Positions 1 through 7,816 of a stretch of 42,009 nucleotides of DNA are shown piece by piece (position 1 is the first letter of the stretch; the number at the start of each line of letters is the position of its first letter). The notes beneath the pieces were generated by a model that was not told the origin of the DNA, did no database searches, and was given only the letters and a program-made list of their open reading frames with translations. Position numbers and translations under genes: made by a program. The stretch comes from Pseudonocardia halophobica (lineage in GTDB: Bacteria > Actinomycetota > Actinomycetes > Mycobacteriales > Pseudonocardiaceae), in the NCBI RefSeq assembly GCF_027922425.1, contig NZ_BSFQ01000049.1:1-42009 (forward strand), read 5' to 3'.

Positions 1-1070
1 GCACCGACCTGGGTCTGCCGTCGATCGGCGGGCTGGACCTCGTCCCGACCACCGACGCCAAGCAGACCGCCAAGGACTACACCTCCGACCAGGAGGTGCG
101 CTGGTGCCCCGGCTGCGGCGACTACGCCGTGCTCGCCGCGGTGCGCCAGTTCCTCCCCACCCTGGGGATCAAGCGCGAGAACACGGTGTTCGTCTCCGGG
201 ATCGGCTGCTCGAGCCGCTTCCCGTACTACCTGAACACCTACGGGATGCACTCCATCCACGGCCGCGCCCCGACCATCGCCACCGGCCTCGCCGTCTCCC
301 GGCCCGACCTGTCCGTCTGGGTCGTCACCGGCGACGGCGACGCGCTCTCCATCGGCGGCAACCACCTGATCCACGCGCTGCGCCGCAACGTCAACCTCAA
401 GATCCTGCTGTTCAACAACCGGATCTACGGGCTCACCAAGGGCCAGTACAGCCCGACCTCGGAGGTCGGGAAGGTCACCAAGTCCACCCCCATGGGCTCG
501 CTCGACCACCCGTTCAACCCGATCTCCCTCGCGTTGGGCGCCGAGGCCAGCTTCGTCGGCCGGGCGCTGGACTCCGACCGCAAGGGCCTCACCGAGGTCC
601 TCGGCGCCGCTGCGGCCCACCGCGGCTCGGCCCTGGTCGAGATCTTCCAGGACTGCCCGATCTTCAACGACGGCTCCTTCGACGTGCTCCGCAAGCCCGA
701 GACCAAGGACCAGCGGCTCGTCCACGTCGTCGACGGCGAGCCGATCACCTTCGGCCCCGAGGACGACAAGTTCGCCGTGGTCCAGCGCGGGTTCCGGCTC
801 GAGGTCGTCAAGGCCGCGGACGTCGACCCGTCGGAGATCATGGTCCACGACGCGAACAACCTCGAGCTCGCGTTCGCCCTGTCCCGGCTGTCGGACCAGG
901 ACCTCAACCACACCGTCACGGGCATCTTCCGCAACGTCGACCGCACCACCTACGACGACGCCGCCCGCGCCCAGCTGCAGCAGGCCAAGGACCTGGCCGC
1001 CCAGAAGCCGGGTGGCACGGACCTGCAGGCCCTGCTGACCGGCCGCGACACCTGGACGATCGCCGGCTGA
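1..1070 (+). CDS. korB: 2-oxoacid:ferredoxin oxidoreductase, beta subunit (5' end off the window)
   Basis: Beta subunit of a KorAB-type enzyme that oxidatively decarboxylates 2-oxoglutarate (or a related 2-oxoacid) to the acyl-CoA and reduces ferredoxin, in the cytoplasm. The reading frame is open from base 3, so the start codon lies just beyond the left edge; the first possible in-window start, GTG at 96, would cut into the conserved WCPGCGDY cysteine motif and is not the true start. The thiamine diphosphate signature is visible (GDGDALSIGGNH followed by NNRIYGLTKGQ), as is the GIGCSSR cysteine. About 355 residues are seen, close to full family length. The alpha subunit is expected immediately upstream. 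A strong hairpin follows the stop. The exact substrate cannot be read from this subunit. Confidence 0.93.
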   Translation, partial: TDLGLPSIGGLDLVPTTDAKQTAKDYTSDQEVRWCPGCGDYAVLAAVRQFLPTLGIKRENTVFVSGIGCSSRFPYYLNTYGMHSIHGRAPTIATGLAVSRPDLSVWVVTGDGDALSIGGNHLIHALRRNVNLKILLFNNRIYGLTKGQYSPTSEVGKVTKSTPMGSLDHPFNPISLALGAEASFVGRALDSDRKGLTEVLGAAAAHRGSALVEIFQDCPIFNDGSFDVLRKPETKDQRLVHVVDGEPITFGPEDDKFAVVQRGFRLEVVKAADVDPSEIMVHDANNLELAFALSRLSDQDLNHTVTGIFRNVDRTTYDDAARAQLQQAKDLAAQKPGGTDLQALLTGRDTWTIAG

Positions 1071-1088
1071 CCGTCCGCGCGCACGCCC

Positions 1089-1124
1089 CCACCGCCCGGC
1101 AGGCACCGCCTCGCCGGGCGGTGG
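1089..1124. terminator. Hairpin between convergent genes
   Basis: CCACCGCCCGGC at 1089-1100 pairs perfectly with 1113-1124. The 12-base loop can itself pair further (AGGC with GCCT). It lies between the korB stop and the stop of the minus-strand gene ending at 1136, so it can terminate both. No U-tract is present, as is common in actinobacteria. Confidence 0.75.
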
Positions 1125-1135
1125 TGTGTCCGGGG

Positions 1136-1660
1136 TCAGTGCGCTGGGTCGTCCGGGCGCTCGCGGCGCGGCGGGACGTCGGGCGGCTCGTCCGGTTCGG
1201 GTGCGCGCGGCTCGGGCGGGGTGAACAGGGAGTGCCCGCGGTCCTGCGACGGCACGGAGGGGCCGTCGTCGGGCCGGTCGGAGGAGCCCCGGGAGCCGGG
1301 GCCGGGCTGCCGGGGCACGACCGGTCCGTCGCCCGACCGCGCCCCGTCCGGGCTGCCGTGGCGCAGCCGGTCCAGGGCGCCCACGGCGGACGATCCGGAA
1401 CGACGCCGGCGGCCGAGCGCCGACAGCGCGGGGTTGCCGGGGCCGGTGGTCCGGGCGTGCCGCGGGACGCCGGGGATCGGCGTCGGCGGGGCCTGGGCCG
1501 CGCGGACGGGGTCGACGGGCTCGTCGCGCTGCTCGAGCGCGGCCCGGGCCCGATCCGCCTCCCGCCGTGCCGGGCGGGCCACCAGCAGCCAGGTCAGCAG
1601 CGCACCGAGCAAGAACGCGGCGAGGCAGAGCAGCCACATCTGCGCGAACAGTGCCGCCAC
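1136..1660 (-). CDS. Small membrane protein, ArfC-like
   Basis: Protein of 174 residues with one N-terminal transmembrane helix (about residues 5-27) ending in LLVARPARRE, followed by a long charged, proline- and arginine-rich tail that looks disordered and cytoplasmic. It is the second gene after an OmpA-domain gene (54-base gap). In Mycobacterium the OmpATb (ArfA) gene is followed by arfB and arfC, and ArfC is a one-helix protein of similar length; the assignment rests on this order and topology and is an inference. The GTG start at 1660 is preceded by a G-rich stretch that can serve as ribosome site. No catalytic motif is seen. Confidence 0.6.
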   Translation of the reverse strand: MAALFAQMWLLCLAAFLLGALLTWLLVARPARREADRARAALEQRDEPVDPVRAAQAPPTPIPGVPRHARTTGPGNPALSALGRRRRSGSSAVGALDRLRHGSPDGARSGDGPVVPRQPGPGSRGSSDRPDDGPSVPSQDRGHSLFTPPEPRAPEPDEPPDVPPRRERPDDPAH

Positions 1661-1714
1661 GCCGTCACCCCCCTTTGCCCGTTCATCGCTCCGGCCGTGT
1701 GGTCCGCTACCGGC

Positions 1715-2302
1715 CTACCCCAGCAGCACGTCGACCCGCCGGCTGGCCTCCGGCGTGCCGAGCGGGCCGGCCTCGCCGACGCCGTCGACGCTGATCCGCT
1801 GCGGCTCGATCCCGGCCGCGACCAGCGCCGCCGCGACCGCCTCCGCCCGCTCCCGGGACAGCCGCCGCGCCCGCTCGGCCGGTCCGGGCAGGTCCGCGGT
1901 GTGCCCGACGAGCCGCACCGGGACGTCGGGCATCACCTCGAGCATGCCACCGAGCCGGCGCACCGTGTCGGCGGTCACGGGCCGCAACTGCGCGCTCTCG
2001 CCGTCGAACAGCAGCGGGGCCTCGGCGAGGAGACGCTCGACGCCCGACCGGTCGGCGGTCACGAGGGGCGGCGGCTCGGTGGCGGCCGTCGGCAGGGCGG
2101 CCGAGGACGCCGGCCCCGTGGCGGCCGCCCGGTCCTCGGGGCCGGGGCCCTCGGGGGCGGGACGGACCCACAGCAGGCCGATCCCGGCCAGCACCGCCGG
2201 CACCAGGACGGCGGCGGCGATCCAGAGCGCACGCCGCGACCGGCCGACTCCCGCGGTCGTTCCCACCGCTCCCCTTCCGTCGACCGGAAGGACGACGGTC
2301 AC
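1715..2302 (-). CDS. OmpA-family protein, membrane anchored
   Basis: Protein of 195 residues. One hydrophobic segment (about 26-48) would anchor it in the inner membrane. The C-terminal half (about 85-195) is an OmpA-like peptidoglycan-binding domain: LLFDGESAQLRP, then VRLVGHTAD, LSRERAEAVAAALVAAGI, ISVDGVGEAGPLG and ASRRVDV follow the family pattern of GHTD, SxxRAxAV and NRRV blocks. The domain order resembles mycobacterial OmpATb/ArfA but lacks its central BON-like region. It probably forms an operon with the small membrane protein downstream. GTG at 2302 is chosen because it leaves a normal signal-anchor; its ribosome site is weak, so the start is uncertain. Confidence 0.75.
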   Translation of the reverse strand: MTVVLPVDGRGAVGTTAGVGRSRRALWIAAAVLVPAVLAGIGLLWVRPAPEGPGPEDRAAATGPASSAALPTAATEPPPLVTADRSGVERLLAEAPLLFDGESAQLRPVTADTVRRLGGMLEVMPDVPVRLVGHTADLPGPAERARRLSRERAEAVAAALVAAGIEPQRISVDGVGEAGPLGTPEASRRVDVLLG

Positions 2303-2405
2303 CCATCCGGATCACAGGGCGGTCTCGTCGGCGTCACGAGAGCGTGCCGGGTGCGCGAGCCGTTTCGCGCTCGAACAATCCGCGCTCGGATGTTCTGATG
2401 GGGAC

Positions 2406-3341
2406 GTGACCGTCACCGAAGCCGCGCCGGAGCTGGACCGCCGGGGCGTCGGCCTCGGCGTCGGCGCACACGTCGCCTGGGGGCTCTTCCCGGCGTTCTG
2501 GCCGCTGCTCGACCCGGCAGGCCCCGTCGAGGTCCTGGCGCACCGGATCCTGTGGACGATGGTGCTGATGGCGGGCGTGCTGACCCTGCTGCGGGGCTGG
2601 GGCACGCTGCGGGCCCTGCCGGGGCGCGGCTGGTTGACGGTCGCCGCGGCGGCCGCGGTGATCACCGTCAACTGGGGTGTGTTCATCCACGGCGTCTCGA
2701 TCGAGCGCGTCGTCGACATCGCCCTCGGCTACTACATGAGCCCGCTGGTCAGCGTGCTGCTGGGCGTGCTGGTCCTGCGCGAGCGGCCGAACCGCGCGCA
2801 GGTGGTGGCGCTCGGCATCGCGGCGCTCGCGGTCGTCGTGATCAGCGTGGGCGCCGGGAGCCCGCCCTGGCTCGGGCTGTGCCTGGCCGTGTCCTTCGGG
2901 GTGTACGGGCTGCTGAAGAAGAAGGTCTCCCTGCCCTCGACGGCGAGCCTGACGGGCGAGGGCCTGGTGGTCGGCCCGATCGCCCTCGCGTTCGTGGTCT
3001 ACCTGCAGGTGACGGGGCAGGGCACGTTCACGGAGCTCGGCGGCTTCCACATGGCGATGATGGTGCTCGCCGGCCCGGTCACCGCCCTTCCGCTGCTGCT
3101 CTACGGCGCCGCGGCCCGGCTGATCCCGCTCACCACGCTCGGCACGCTGATGTACCTCACGCCCACGATGCAGTTCCTCTGGGGCGTGCTGGTCAACGGC
3201 GAGGACATGCCGCTCTCCCGGTGGCTCGGCTTCGGGCTGGTGTGGATCGCCCTGGCCGTCTTCACCGTCGACCTGATCCGCGCGACCCGCGTCCGCCCCG
3301 ACCGTGAGCTGCAGCCCGTGCCGGAGCCCGAGACCCGCTGA
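2406..3341 (+). CDS. rarD: EamA-family transporter RarD
   Basis: Integral membrane transporter of 311 residues from the drug/metabolite transporter superfamily. The protein is hydrophobic throughout, with about ten helices in two EamA halves. RarD-typical blocks are visible: GVGAHVAWGLFPAFWPLL near the N terminus, EVLAHRILW, NWGVFIHGV, ALGYYMSPL, FGVYGLLKK, and LGTLMYLTPTMQFLWGV in the second half. The substrate is unknown (the E. coli name refers to chloramphenicol resistance). The start is GTG at 2406, because the conserved N terminus begins there; the frame stays open far upstream only because the DNA is GC-rich. It converges on the polyprenyl synthase across a repeat array. Confidence 0.88.
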   Translation: MTVTEAAPELDRRGVGLGVGAHVAWGLFPAFWPLLDPAGPVEVLAHRILWTMVLMAGVLTLLRGWGTLRALPGRGWLTVAAAAAVITVNWGVFIHGVSIERVVDIALGYYMSPLVSVLLGVLVLRERPNRAQVVALGIAALAVVVISVGAGSPPWLGLCLAVSFGVYGLLKKKVSLPSTASLTGEGLVVGPIALAFVVYLQVTGQGTFTELGGFHMAMMVLAGPVTALPLLLYGAAARLIPLTTLGTLMYLTPTMQFLWGVLVNGEDMPLSRWLGFGLVWIALAVFTVDLIRATRVRPDRELQPVPEPETR

Positions 3342-3533
3342 CCCCGACTCGCGCTGCCGGAACCCCCGACTCGCGCTGCCGGAACCCCCGACTCGCGCTG
3401 CCAGAACCCCCGACTCGCGCTGCCAGAACTCCCGACTCGCGCTGCCAGAACTCCCGACTCGCGCTGCCGGAACTCCCGACTCGCGGAAGCTCACAGCGCG
3501 ACTCGCGGAGGCCCAGCGCGACTCGCGGGTATC
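3342..3533. repeat. Intergenic tandem array, 22-base period, core GACTCGCG (array 1)
   Basis: Core GACTCGCG begins at 3346, 3368, 3390, 3412, 3434, 3456, 3478, 3500 and 3520: eight cores exactly 22 bases apart and a ninth 20 bases on. The full unit reads approximately CCCGACTCGCGCTGCCGGAA plus two bases. The array fills the gap between two convergent genes. The same unit recurs near 22.3 kb and 23.5 kb, in both orientations. Reading frames across it give Arg/Ser/Gly-rich peptides that are not genes. Confidence 0.9.
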
Positions 3534-4530
3534 AGGCGATGCGGTCGATCGTGTAGGCCGTGAGGGTGCCGAGGGCCTCGGTGGCGGGGCAGGCCGGGAG
3601 CTTGCCCAGCTCGGCGCGGGCCTCCTCCGCGTACCCGGCGAGGGTGTCCTTGGCCCGCGGGATGCCCGGGCCGGAACGCAGCAGCTCCAGGGCCTCCTCG
3701 ACCTCGGCGTCCGCCTCGATCGGGGCGGCCAGCAGCTCTCGCAGCCGCGGCGGGCAGCCCGGGTCCTGCAGCGCGTAGAGCATCGGCAGCGTGTGCACGC
3801 CCTCGCGCAGGTCCGTGCCCGGCGTCTTGCCCGAGTCGAGCGAGGGCGAGGCGATGTCGATGATGTCGTCCGAGATCTGGAAGGCCGTGCCGATCGTGGC
3901 GCCGAAGCGGTGCAGCGACTCGACCTGCTCGGCGGTGCAGCCGGAGAACATCCCGCCGTACCGGCCGGAGGTGGCGATCAACGAGCCGGTCTTCTCGGCG
4001 ATGACCTGCAGGTAGTGCTGGACCGGGTCGTCCGACGGGCCGGGGCCGCGGGTCTCCCGCATCTGCCCCGTGACCAGCTCCGCGAAGGTCTCGGCGATGA
4101 TCCGCACCGCGTTGGGCCCGAGGTCGGCCACGAGACGCGACGCGTGCGCGAACAGGAAGTCCCCGGTCAGGATCGCGACCGTGTTGTCCCAGCGGTGGTT
4201 CGCGCTCTCCGCGCCCCGGCGCATGGTGGCCGAGTCCATGACGTCGTCGTGGTAGAGCGTGGCCAGGTGGACCAGCTCCACGACGGCGGCCGCCCGCACC
4301 ACGTCGTCCCCGTTCGGCGAGGGCCCGATCTGCGCGCTGAGCAGCGTGAACAGCGGCCGGAACCGCTTGCCCCCGGCATCGATCAGGTGCAGGGACGTCT
4401 CGCTGACGAAGTGGTACTCGCTGTGCACCTCGCGGTGCAGCAGCTCCTCCACCCGCTCGAGCCCGCGCGCCGTCGCGGCGGCCAGGTCCGGGTCGGCGAG
4501 CTCCACACCCGCCACGCTCTGCGTCTCCAC
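3532..4530 (-). CDS. grcC: Long-chain polyprenyl diphosphate synthase
   Basis: Trans-isoprenyl diphosphate synthase of 332 residues that elongates an allylic primer with isopentenyl diphosphate, most likely to make the menaquinone side chain. Visible motifs: GGKRFRP at 53-59, first aspartate-rich motif DDVMD at 95-99, second DDIID at 221-225. The residue five before the first motif is Ala, as in long-chain synthases; short-chain enzymes usually carry an aromatic there. It begins 29 bases after the nuoN stop and appears to be the last gene of the nuo operon. GTG 4530 is preferred to GTG 4536 because a GTAGG lies about nine bases upstream. Product length cannot be set from sequence alone. Confidence 0.9.
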   Translation of the reverse strand: METQSVAGVELADPDLAAATARGLERVEELLHREVHSEYHFVSETSLHLIDAGGKRFRPLFTLLSAQIGPSPNGDDVVRAAAVVELVHLATLYHDDVMDSATMRRGAESANHRWDNTVAILTGDFLFAHASRLVADLGPNAVRIIAETFAELVTGQMRETRGPGPSDDPVQHYLQVIAEKTGSLIATSGRYGGMFSGCTAEQVESLHRFGATIGTAFQISDDIIDIASPSLDSGKTPGTDLREGVHTLPMLYALQDPGCPPRLRELLAAPIEADAEVEEALELLRSGPGIPRAKDTLAGYAEEARAELGKLPACPATEALGTLTAYTIDRIA

Positions 4531-4559
4531 GCGCACCAGCCTACGAGGCGTTCCTGCGC

Positions 4560-6176
4560 TCAGCCTGTGAGCCCGCCCGCGCCGGCCCAGCCGAGCACGA
4601 GCGTCGGGACGACACCGAGCAACAGGGTCACCACGACACCGAGCGTGATCGCGACGGTGGTGAACGCGCCCGGCACCGTGACCGTGGGCCCGTCCTCCGG
4701 CGTCTCGCTGAAGTACATCAGCACGATCACCCGCAGGTAGAAGAACGCCGCGACCGCCGACGCCACCAGCGCGATGACGACGAGCGGCGCCATCCCGTCC
4801 CCGAGGGCCGCCGAGAACACCGCGAACTTGGCGGTGAAACCGCTGGTGAGCGGGATCCCGGCGAGGCCGAGCAGCAGGAAGGTCATCACCCCGGCGAGGA
4901 TCGGCGAGCGCTTCGCCAGCCCCGCCCACTGGGACAGGTGCGTGGCCTCGCCGTCGGCGTTGCGCACCAGCGAGATCACACCGAACACGGCGAGCGTGGT
5001 GAAGCCGTAGGCCAGCAGGTAGAACAGCGTCGACGACACGCCCTCGGGCGTGATCGCCATGACCCCGAGCAGCAGGAACCCGGCGTGCGCCACCGACGAG
5101 TAGGCGATCATGCGCTTGAGGTCGGTCTGGGTGAGGCCGAGCACCGCGCCGATGACCATGGAGGCGATCGCGACCGCCCACATCACCCCGCGCCACTCCC
5201 AGTGCGTGGACCCGAAGGCCACGTGGAGCACGCGCAGGAGCGCCCCGAACGCCGCGACCTTGGTACAGGCCGCCATGAACGCGGTGATCGGCGTGGGGGC
5301 GCCCTGGTAGACGTCCGGCGTCCAGGTGTGGAACGGGCCGACCGAACCCTTGAACAGCAGCCCGACGACGAGCAGCGCGAGCCCGCCGAACAGCAGCGCG
5401 TCGGACCTCGGCGTGCCCACCGCGGCGGTCGCGATGGCCACGAGCTTGACCGAGCCGGCGTAGCCGTAGAGCAGCGCGAGCCCGTAGAGGAAGAACGCCG
5501 ACGCGAACGCCCCGAGCAGGAAGTACTTGACCGCGGCCTCCTGCGACAGCAGCCGCCGGCGCCGCGCCAGCCCGCACACCAGGTACAGCGGCAGCGAGAG
5601 CACCTCGAGCGCCACGAACATCGTGAGCAGGTCGTTCGCCGCGACGAAGGCCATCATCCCGCCGAGCGCGAACAGCACGAACGGGAAGACCTCGGTCTGC
5701 ATCGTCGGCGCCTCGCCGGGCGCCCCGTAGGACCGGTCGACGTGCTCCGGGTCGACGCCGGTGGGCCCGGTCGTGGTGCCCGGCGCGGCCGCGACCGAGG
5801 CCCGCTCCACCGCGGACGCGATGAACGCGCCGCCCGGCTCCACCGAGCGGTCCGCGATCAGCAGGAGCGAGCCGAACCCGAGCACCAGCAGCGTGCCCCA
5901 GAGGAACAGCGTCGGGCCGTCGACGGACAGCGCGCTGGCCAGGGTGACGATCCCCGCCACGGGCGCCGACCCGGCGTAGACGCCGAGCGCGATCCCCGCG
6001 ACCGCGACGACCAGCACCGACAGCGCGACCTGCGCGGGCCAGCGCTGGTGCCGCGGCAGGAACGCCTCGAACAGCACCGAGACGCACGCGCCGCCGAGCA
6101 CGACGAGCAGCGGCGCGATCGCCGCATAGTCGATCGGCGGCGCCGTCAGCGGGGCCACCTGCGCGAGCGCGATCAC
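4560..6176 (-). CDS. nuoN: NADH-quinone oxidoreductase subunit N
   Basis: Antiporter-like proton-pumping subunit of complex I, 538 residues, in the cytoplasmic membrane. The family pattern of about 14 helices is present, with the conserved segment VGPFHTWTPDVYQGAPTPI and the following lysine-bearing helix (MAACTKVAAFG). A hydrophilic insertion rich in Gly, Thr and Pro (roughly residues 120-155) lengthens one loop and is typical of actinobacterial NuoN. The GTG start at 6176 overlaps the nuoM TGA stop by four bases, indicating translational coupling. Confidence 0.96.
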   Translation of the reverse strand: MIALAQVAPLTAPPIDYAAIAPLLVVLGGACVSVLFEAFLPRHQRWPAQVALSVLVVAVAGIALGVYAGSAPVAGIVTLASALSVDGPTLFLWGTLLVLGFGSLLLIADRSVEPGGAFIASAVERASVAAAPGTTTGPTGVDPEHVDRSYGAPGEAPTMQTEVFPFVLFALGGMMAFVAANDLLTMFVALEVLSLPLYLVCGLARRRRLLSQEAAVKYFLLGAFASAFFLYGLALLYGYAGSVKLVAIATAAVGTPRSDALLFGGLALLVVGLLFKGSVGPFHTWTPDVYQGAPTPITAFMAACTKVAAFGALLRVLHVAFGSTHWEWRGVMWAVAIASMVIGAVLGLTQTDLKRMIAYSSVAHAGFLLLGVMAITPEGVSSTLFYLLAYGFTTLAVFGVISLVRNADGEATHLSQWAGLAKRSPILAGVMTFLLLGLAGIPLTSGFTAKFAVFSAALGDGMAPLVVIALVASAVAAFFYLRVIVLMYFSETPEDGPTVTVPGAFTTVAITLGVVVTLLLGVVPTLVLGWAGAGGLTG

Positions 6177-7816
6177 CGGACACCTCCCACGACGCCGCCG
6201 GCCGGCACCGGGTCGGGCAGCCCGACCTCGGTGATCGTCGCCTGCACGGACGGATTGATGACGTCGAGCACCGGGCCCGGGAAGAACCCGAGCACCACGA
6301 TCACGACGACCAGCGGGGCCAGCACGCCGATCTCACGCTTGGTGAGGTCGGGGAACCCGGCGCCGCGCTCGGCGGCCACCGCCGGGTCGATCATCGCGCC
6401 CGGCCCGCCCACGCCGCCGGCCTCCAGGGCCCGGATCACGGCGTTGCCGCGGACCGGGCCCTGCATCGTCTGCTGGTAGAACCACAGGATGTAGAGCGCG
6501 GCGAAGATGATGCCGACGGTCGCGATGATCGTCGCCACCGGCTCGCGCGGGAACGACCCGACCAGCACCAGGAACTCGCTGACGAACGAGTTGGTGCCGG
6601 GCAGCGCGAGCGACGACATCCCCGCCAGCAGCAGGCAGCCCGCCAGCAGCGGGGCGAGCTTGGACACGCCGCCGTAGTCGCTGATCAGCCGCGACCCGCC
6701 GCGGGCCACCAGCAGGCCGACCATCACGAACAGCATGCCGGTGGAGAGGCCGTGGTTGACCATGTACAGCGTCGCGCCGGCGAAGGCCTGGCTGGAGAAG
6801 GCGAACGTGCCGAGCGCGATGAAGCCGAAGTGCGCGATCGACGTGTACGCCACGAACCGGCTCATGTCCTTCTGCCCCACGGCGAGCAGCGCGCCGTAGA
6901 TGATCCCGATGACCGCCAGCACCAGCACCAGCGGCGCCAGGACCTGGCTGGCCTGCGGGAAGAGCGGCAGGCAGTAGCGCAGGAAACCGAAGGTGCCGAC
7001 CTTGTCCAGCACGCCGACGAGCAGGACCGCGGCCACGATCGGGGCCTCGGCACCGGCGTCGGGCAGCCAGGTGTGGAAGGGCACCAGCGGCGCCTTGATC
7101 GCGAACGCCACGAAGAAGCCCAGGAACAGCCAGATCTGGGTCGACGTCGGGGTGCTCTGCGCGATCGACTGCAGGTCGCTCCAGGTGAACGTGCCGGCGC
7201 CGAGCTGGTCGGCGCTCGTCACGTACAGCCCGATCAGCGAGGCCAGCATGATCAGCCCGCCGAGCAGCGAGTACAGGAAGAACTTCACCGAGGCGTACTG
7301 CCGGTTCGGCCCGCCGAAGCGCCCGATGAGGAAGTACATCGGGATGAGCATCGCCTCGAAGAAGACGTAGAACAGGAAGACGTCCGTGGCGGTGAAGACG
7401 CCCATCAGCGTGGCCTCGGTGGCCAGCAGCAGGGCGAAGTAGCCCGAGGCCGTGCGGCCCTCCGGCAGCTTCTCCGCCCAGGCGAAGAGCATCAGGCCGG
7501 GCACGAGGAAGGCCGTCAGCGCGATCATGACGAGCGCGATGCCGTCGATCCCGACGGCCAGGTGCGTGCCGAAGGCCGGGATCCACGGCACCGAGAACAC
7601 GTACTGGAACCGCTCGCCGGAGCTCGCGGCGTCCGTGGAGTACCCCACCCACGTCACGACGACGAGGACGAACTCCAGCAGCGCCGTCGCCATGGCCGCG
7701 GCCTTGGCGGCGGGGACGTTGCGGCGCAGCGGGTACATCAGCAGCGCGCCGACGACCGGCAGGAGGAGCAGGACCAGCAGCATCACGTTGCCGCCGGTGT
7801 CCGGAGCGGTGCTCAT
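6173..7816 (-). CDS. nuoM: NADH-quinone oxidoreductase subunit M
   Basis: Antiporter-like proton-pumping subunit of complex I, 547 residues. It shows the conserved glutamate helix (FFEAMLIPMYFLIG) and the segment APLVPFHTWLPDAGAEAPIV followed by the lysine helix LLVGVLDKVGTFG. ATG at 7816 is the start: it lies in the four-base overlap with the nuoL stop, and the protein from there has normal length. The frame continues open into nuoL, but that upstream translation has no family similarity. Confidence 0.96.
   Translation of the reverse strand: MSTAPDTGGNVMLLVLLLLPVVGALLMYPLRRNVPAAKAAAMATALLEFVLVVVTWVGYSTDAASSGERFQYVFSVPWIPAFGTHLAVGIDGIALVMIALTAFLVPGLMLFAWAEKLPEGRTASGYFALLLATEATLMGVFTATDVFLFYVFFEAMLIPMYFLIGRFGGPNRQYASVKFFLYSLLGGLIMLASLIGLYVTSADQLGAGTFTWSDLQSIAQSTPTSTQIWLFLGFFVAFAIKAPLVPFHTWLPDAGAEAPIVAAVLLVGVLDKVGTFGFLRYCLPLFPQASQVLAPLVLVLAVIGIIYGALLAVGQKDMSRFVAYTSIAHFGFIALGTFAFSSQAFAGATLYMVNHGLSTGMLFVMVGLLVARGGSRLISDYGGVSKLAPLLAGCLLLAGMSSLALPGTNSFVSEFLVLVGSFPREPVATIIATVGIIFAALYILWFYQQTMQGPVRGNAVIRALEAGGVGGPGAMIDPAVAAERGAGFPDLTKREIGVLAPLVVVIVVLGFFPGPVLDVINPSVQATITEVGLPDPVPAGGVVGGVR

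Noticed and set aside
104..2398. 764-codon plus-strand frame across korB and the Arf-like genes
   Set aside because: Arg/Pro-rich shadow of korB in another frame, running through two terminators and antisense to two better genes.
3342..3527. Regular repeats suggesting a CRISPR array (also 22281-22395 and 23463-23773)
   Set aside because: Units are contiguous with no unique spacers of constant length, the period is only 22 bases, orientation changes within one array, and no cas gene is near.
3532..6183. Single 883-codon frame suggesting a fusion protein
   Set aside because: It joins the real polyprenyl synthase to an antisense-like shadow of nuoN in another frame; nuoN itself is clear and ends before the synthase starts.
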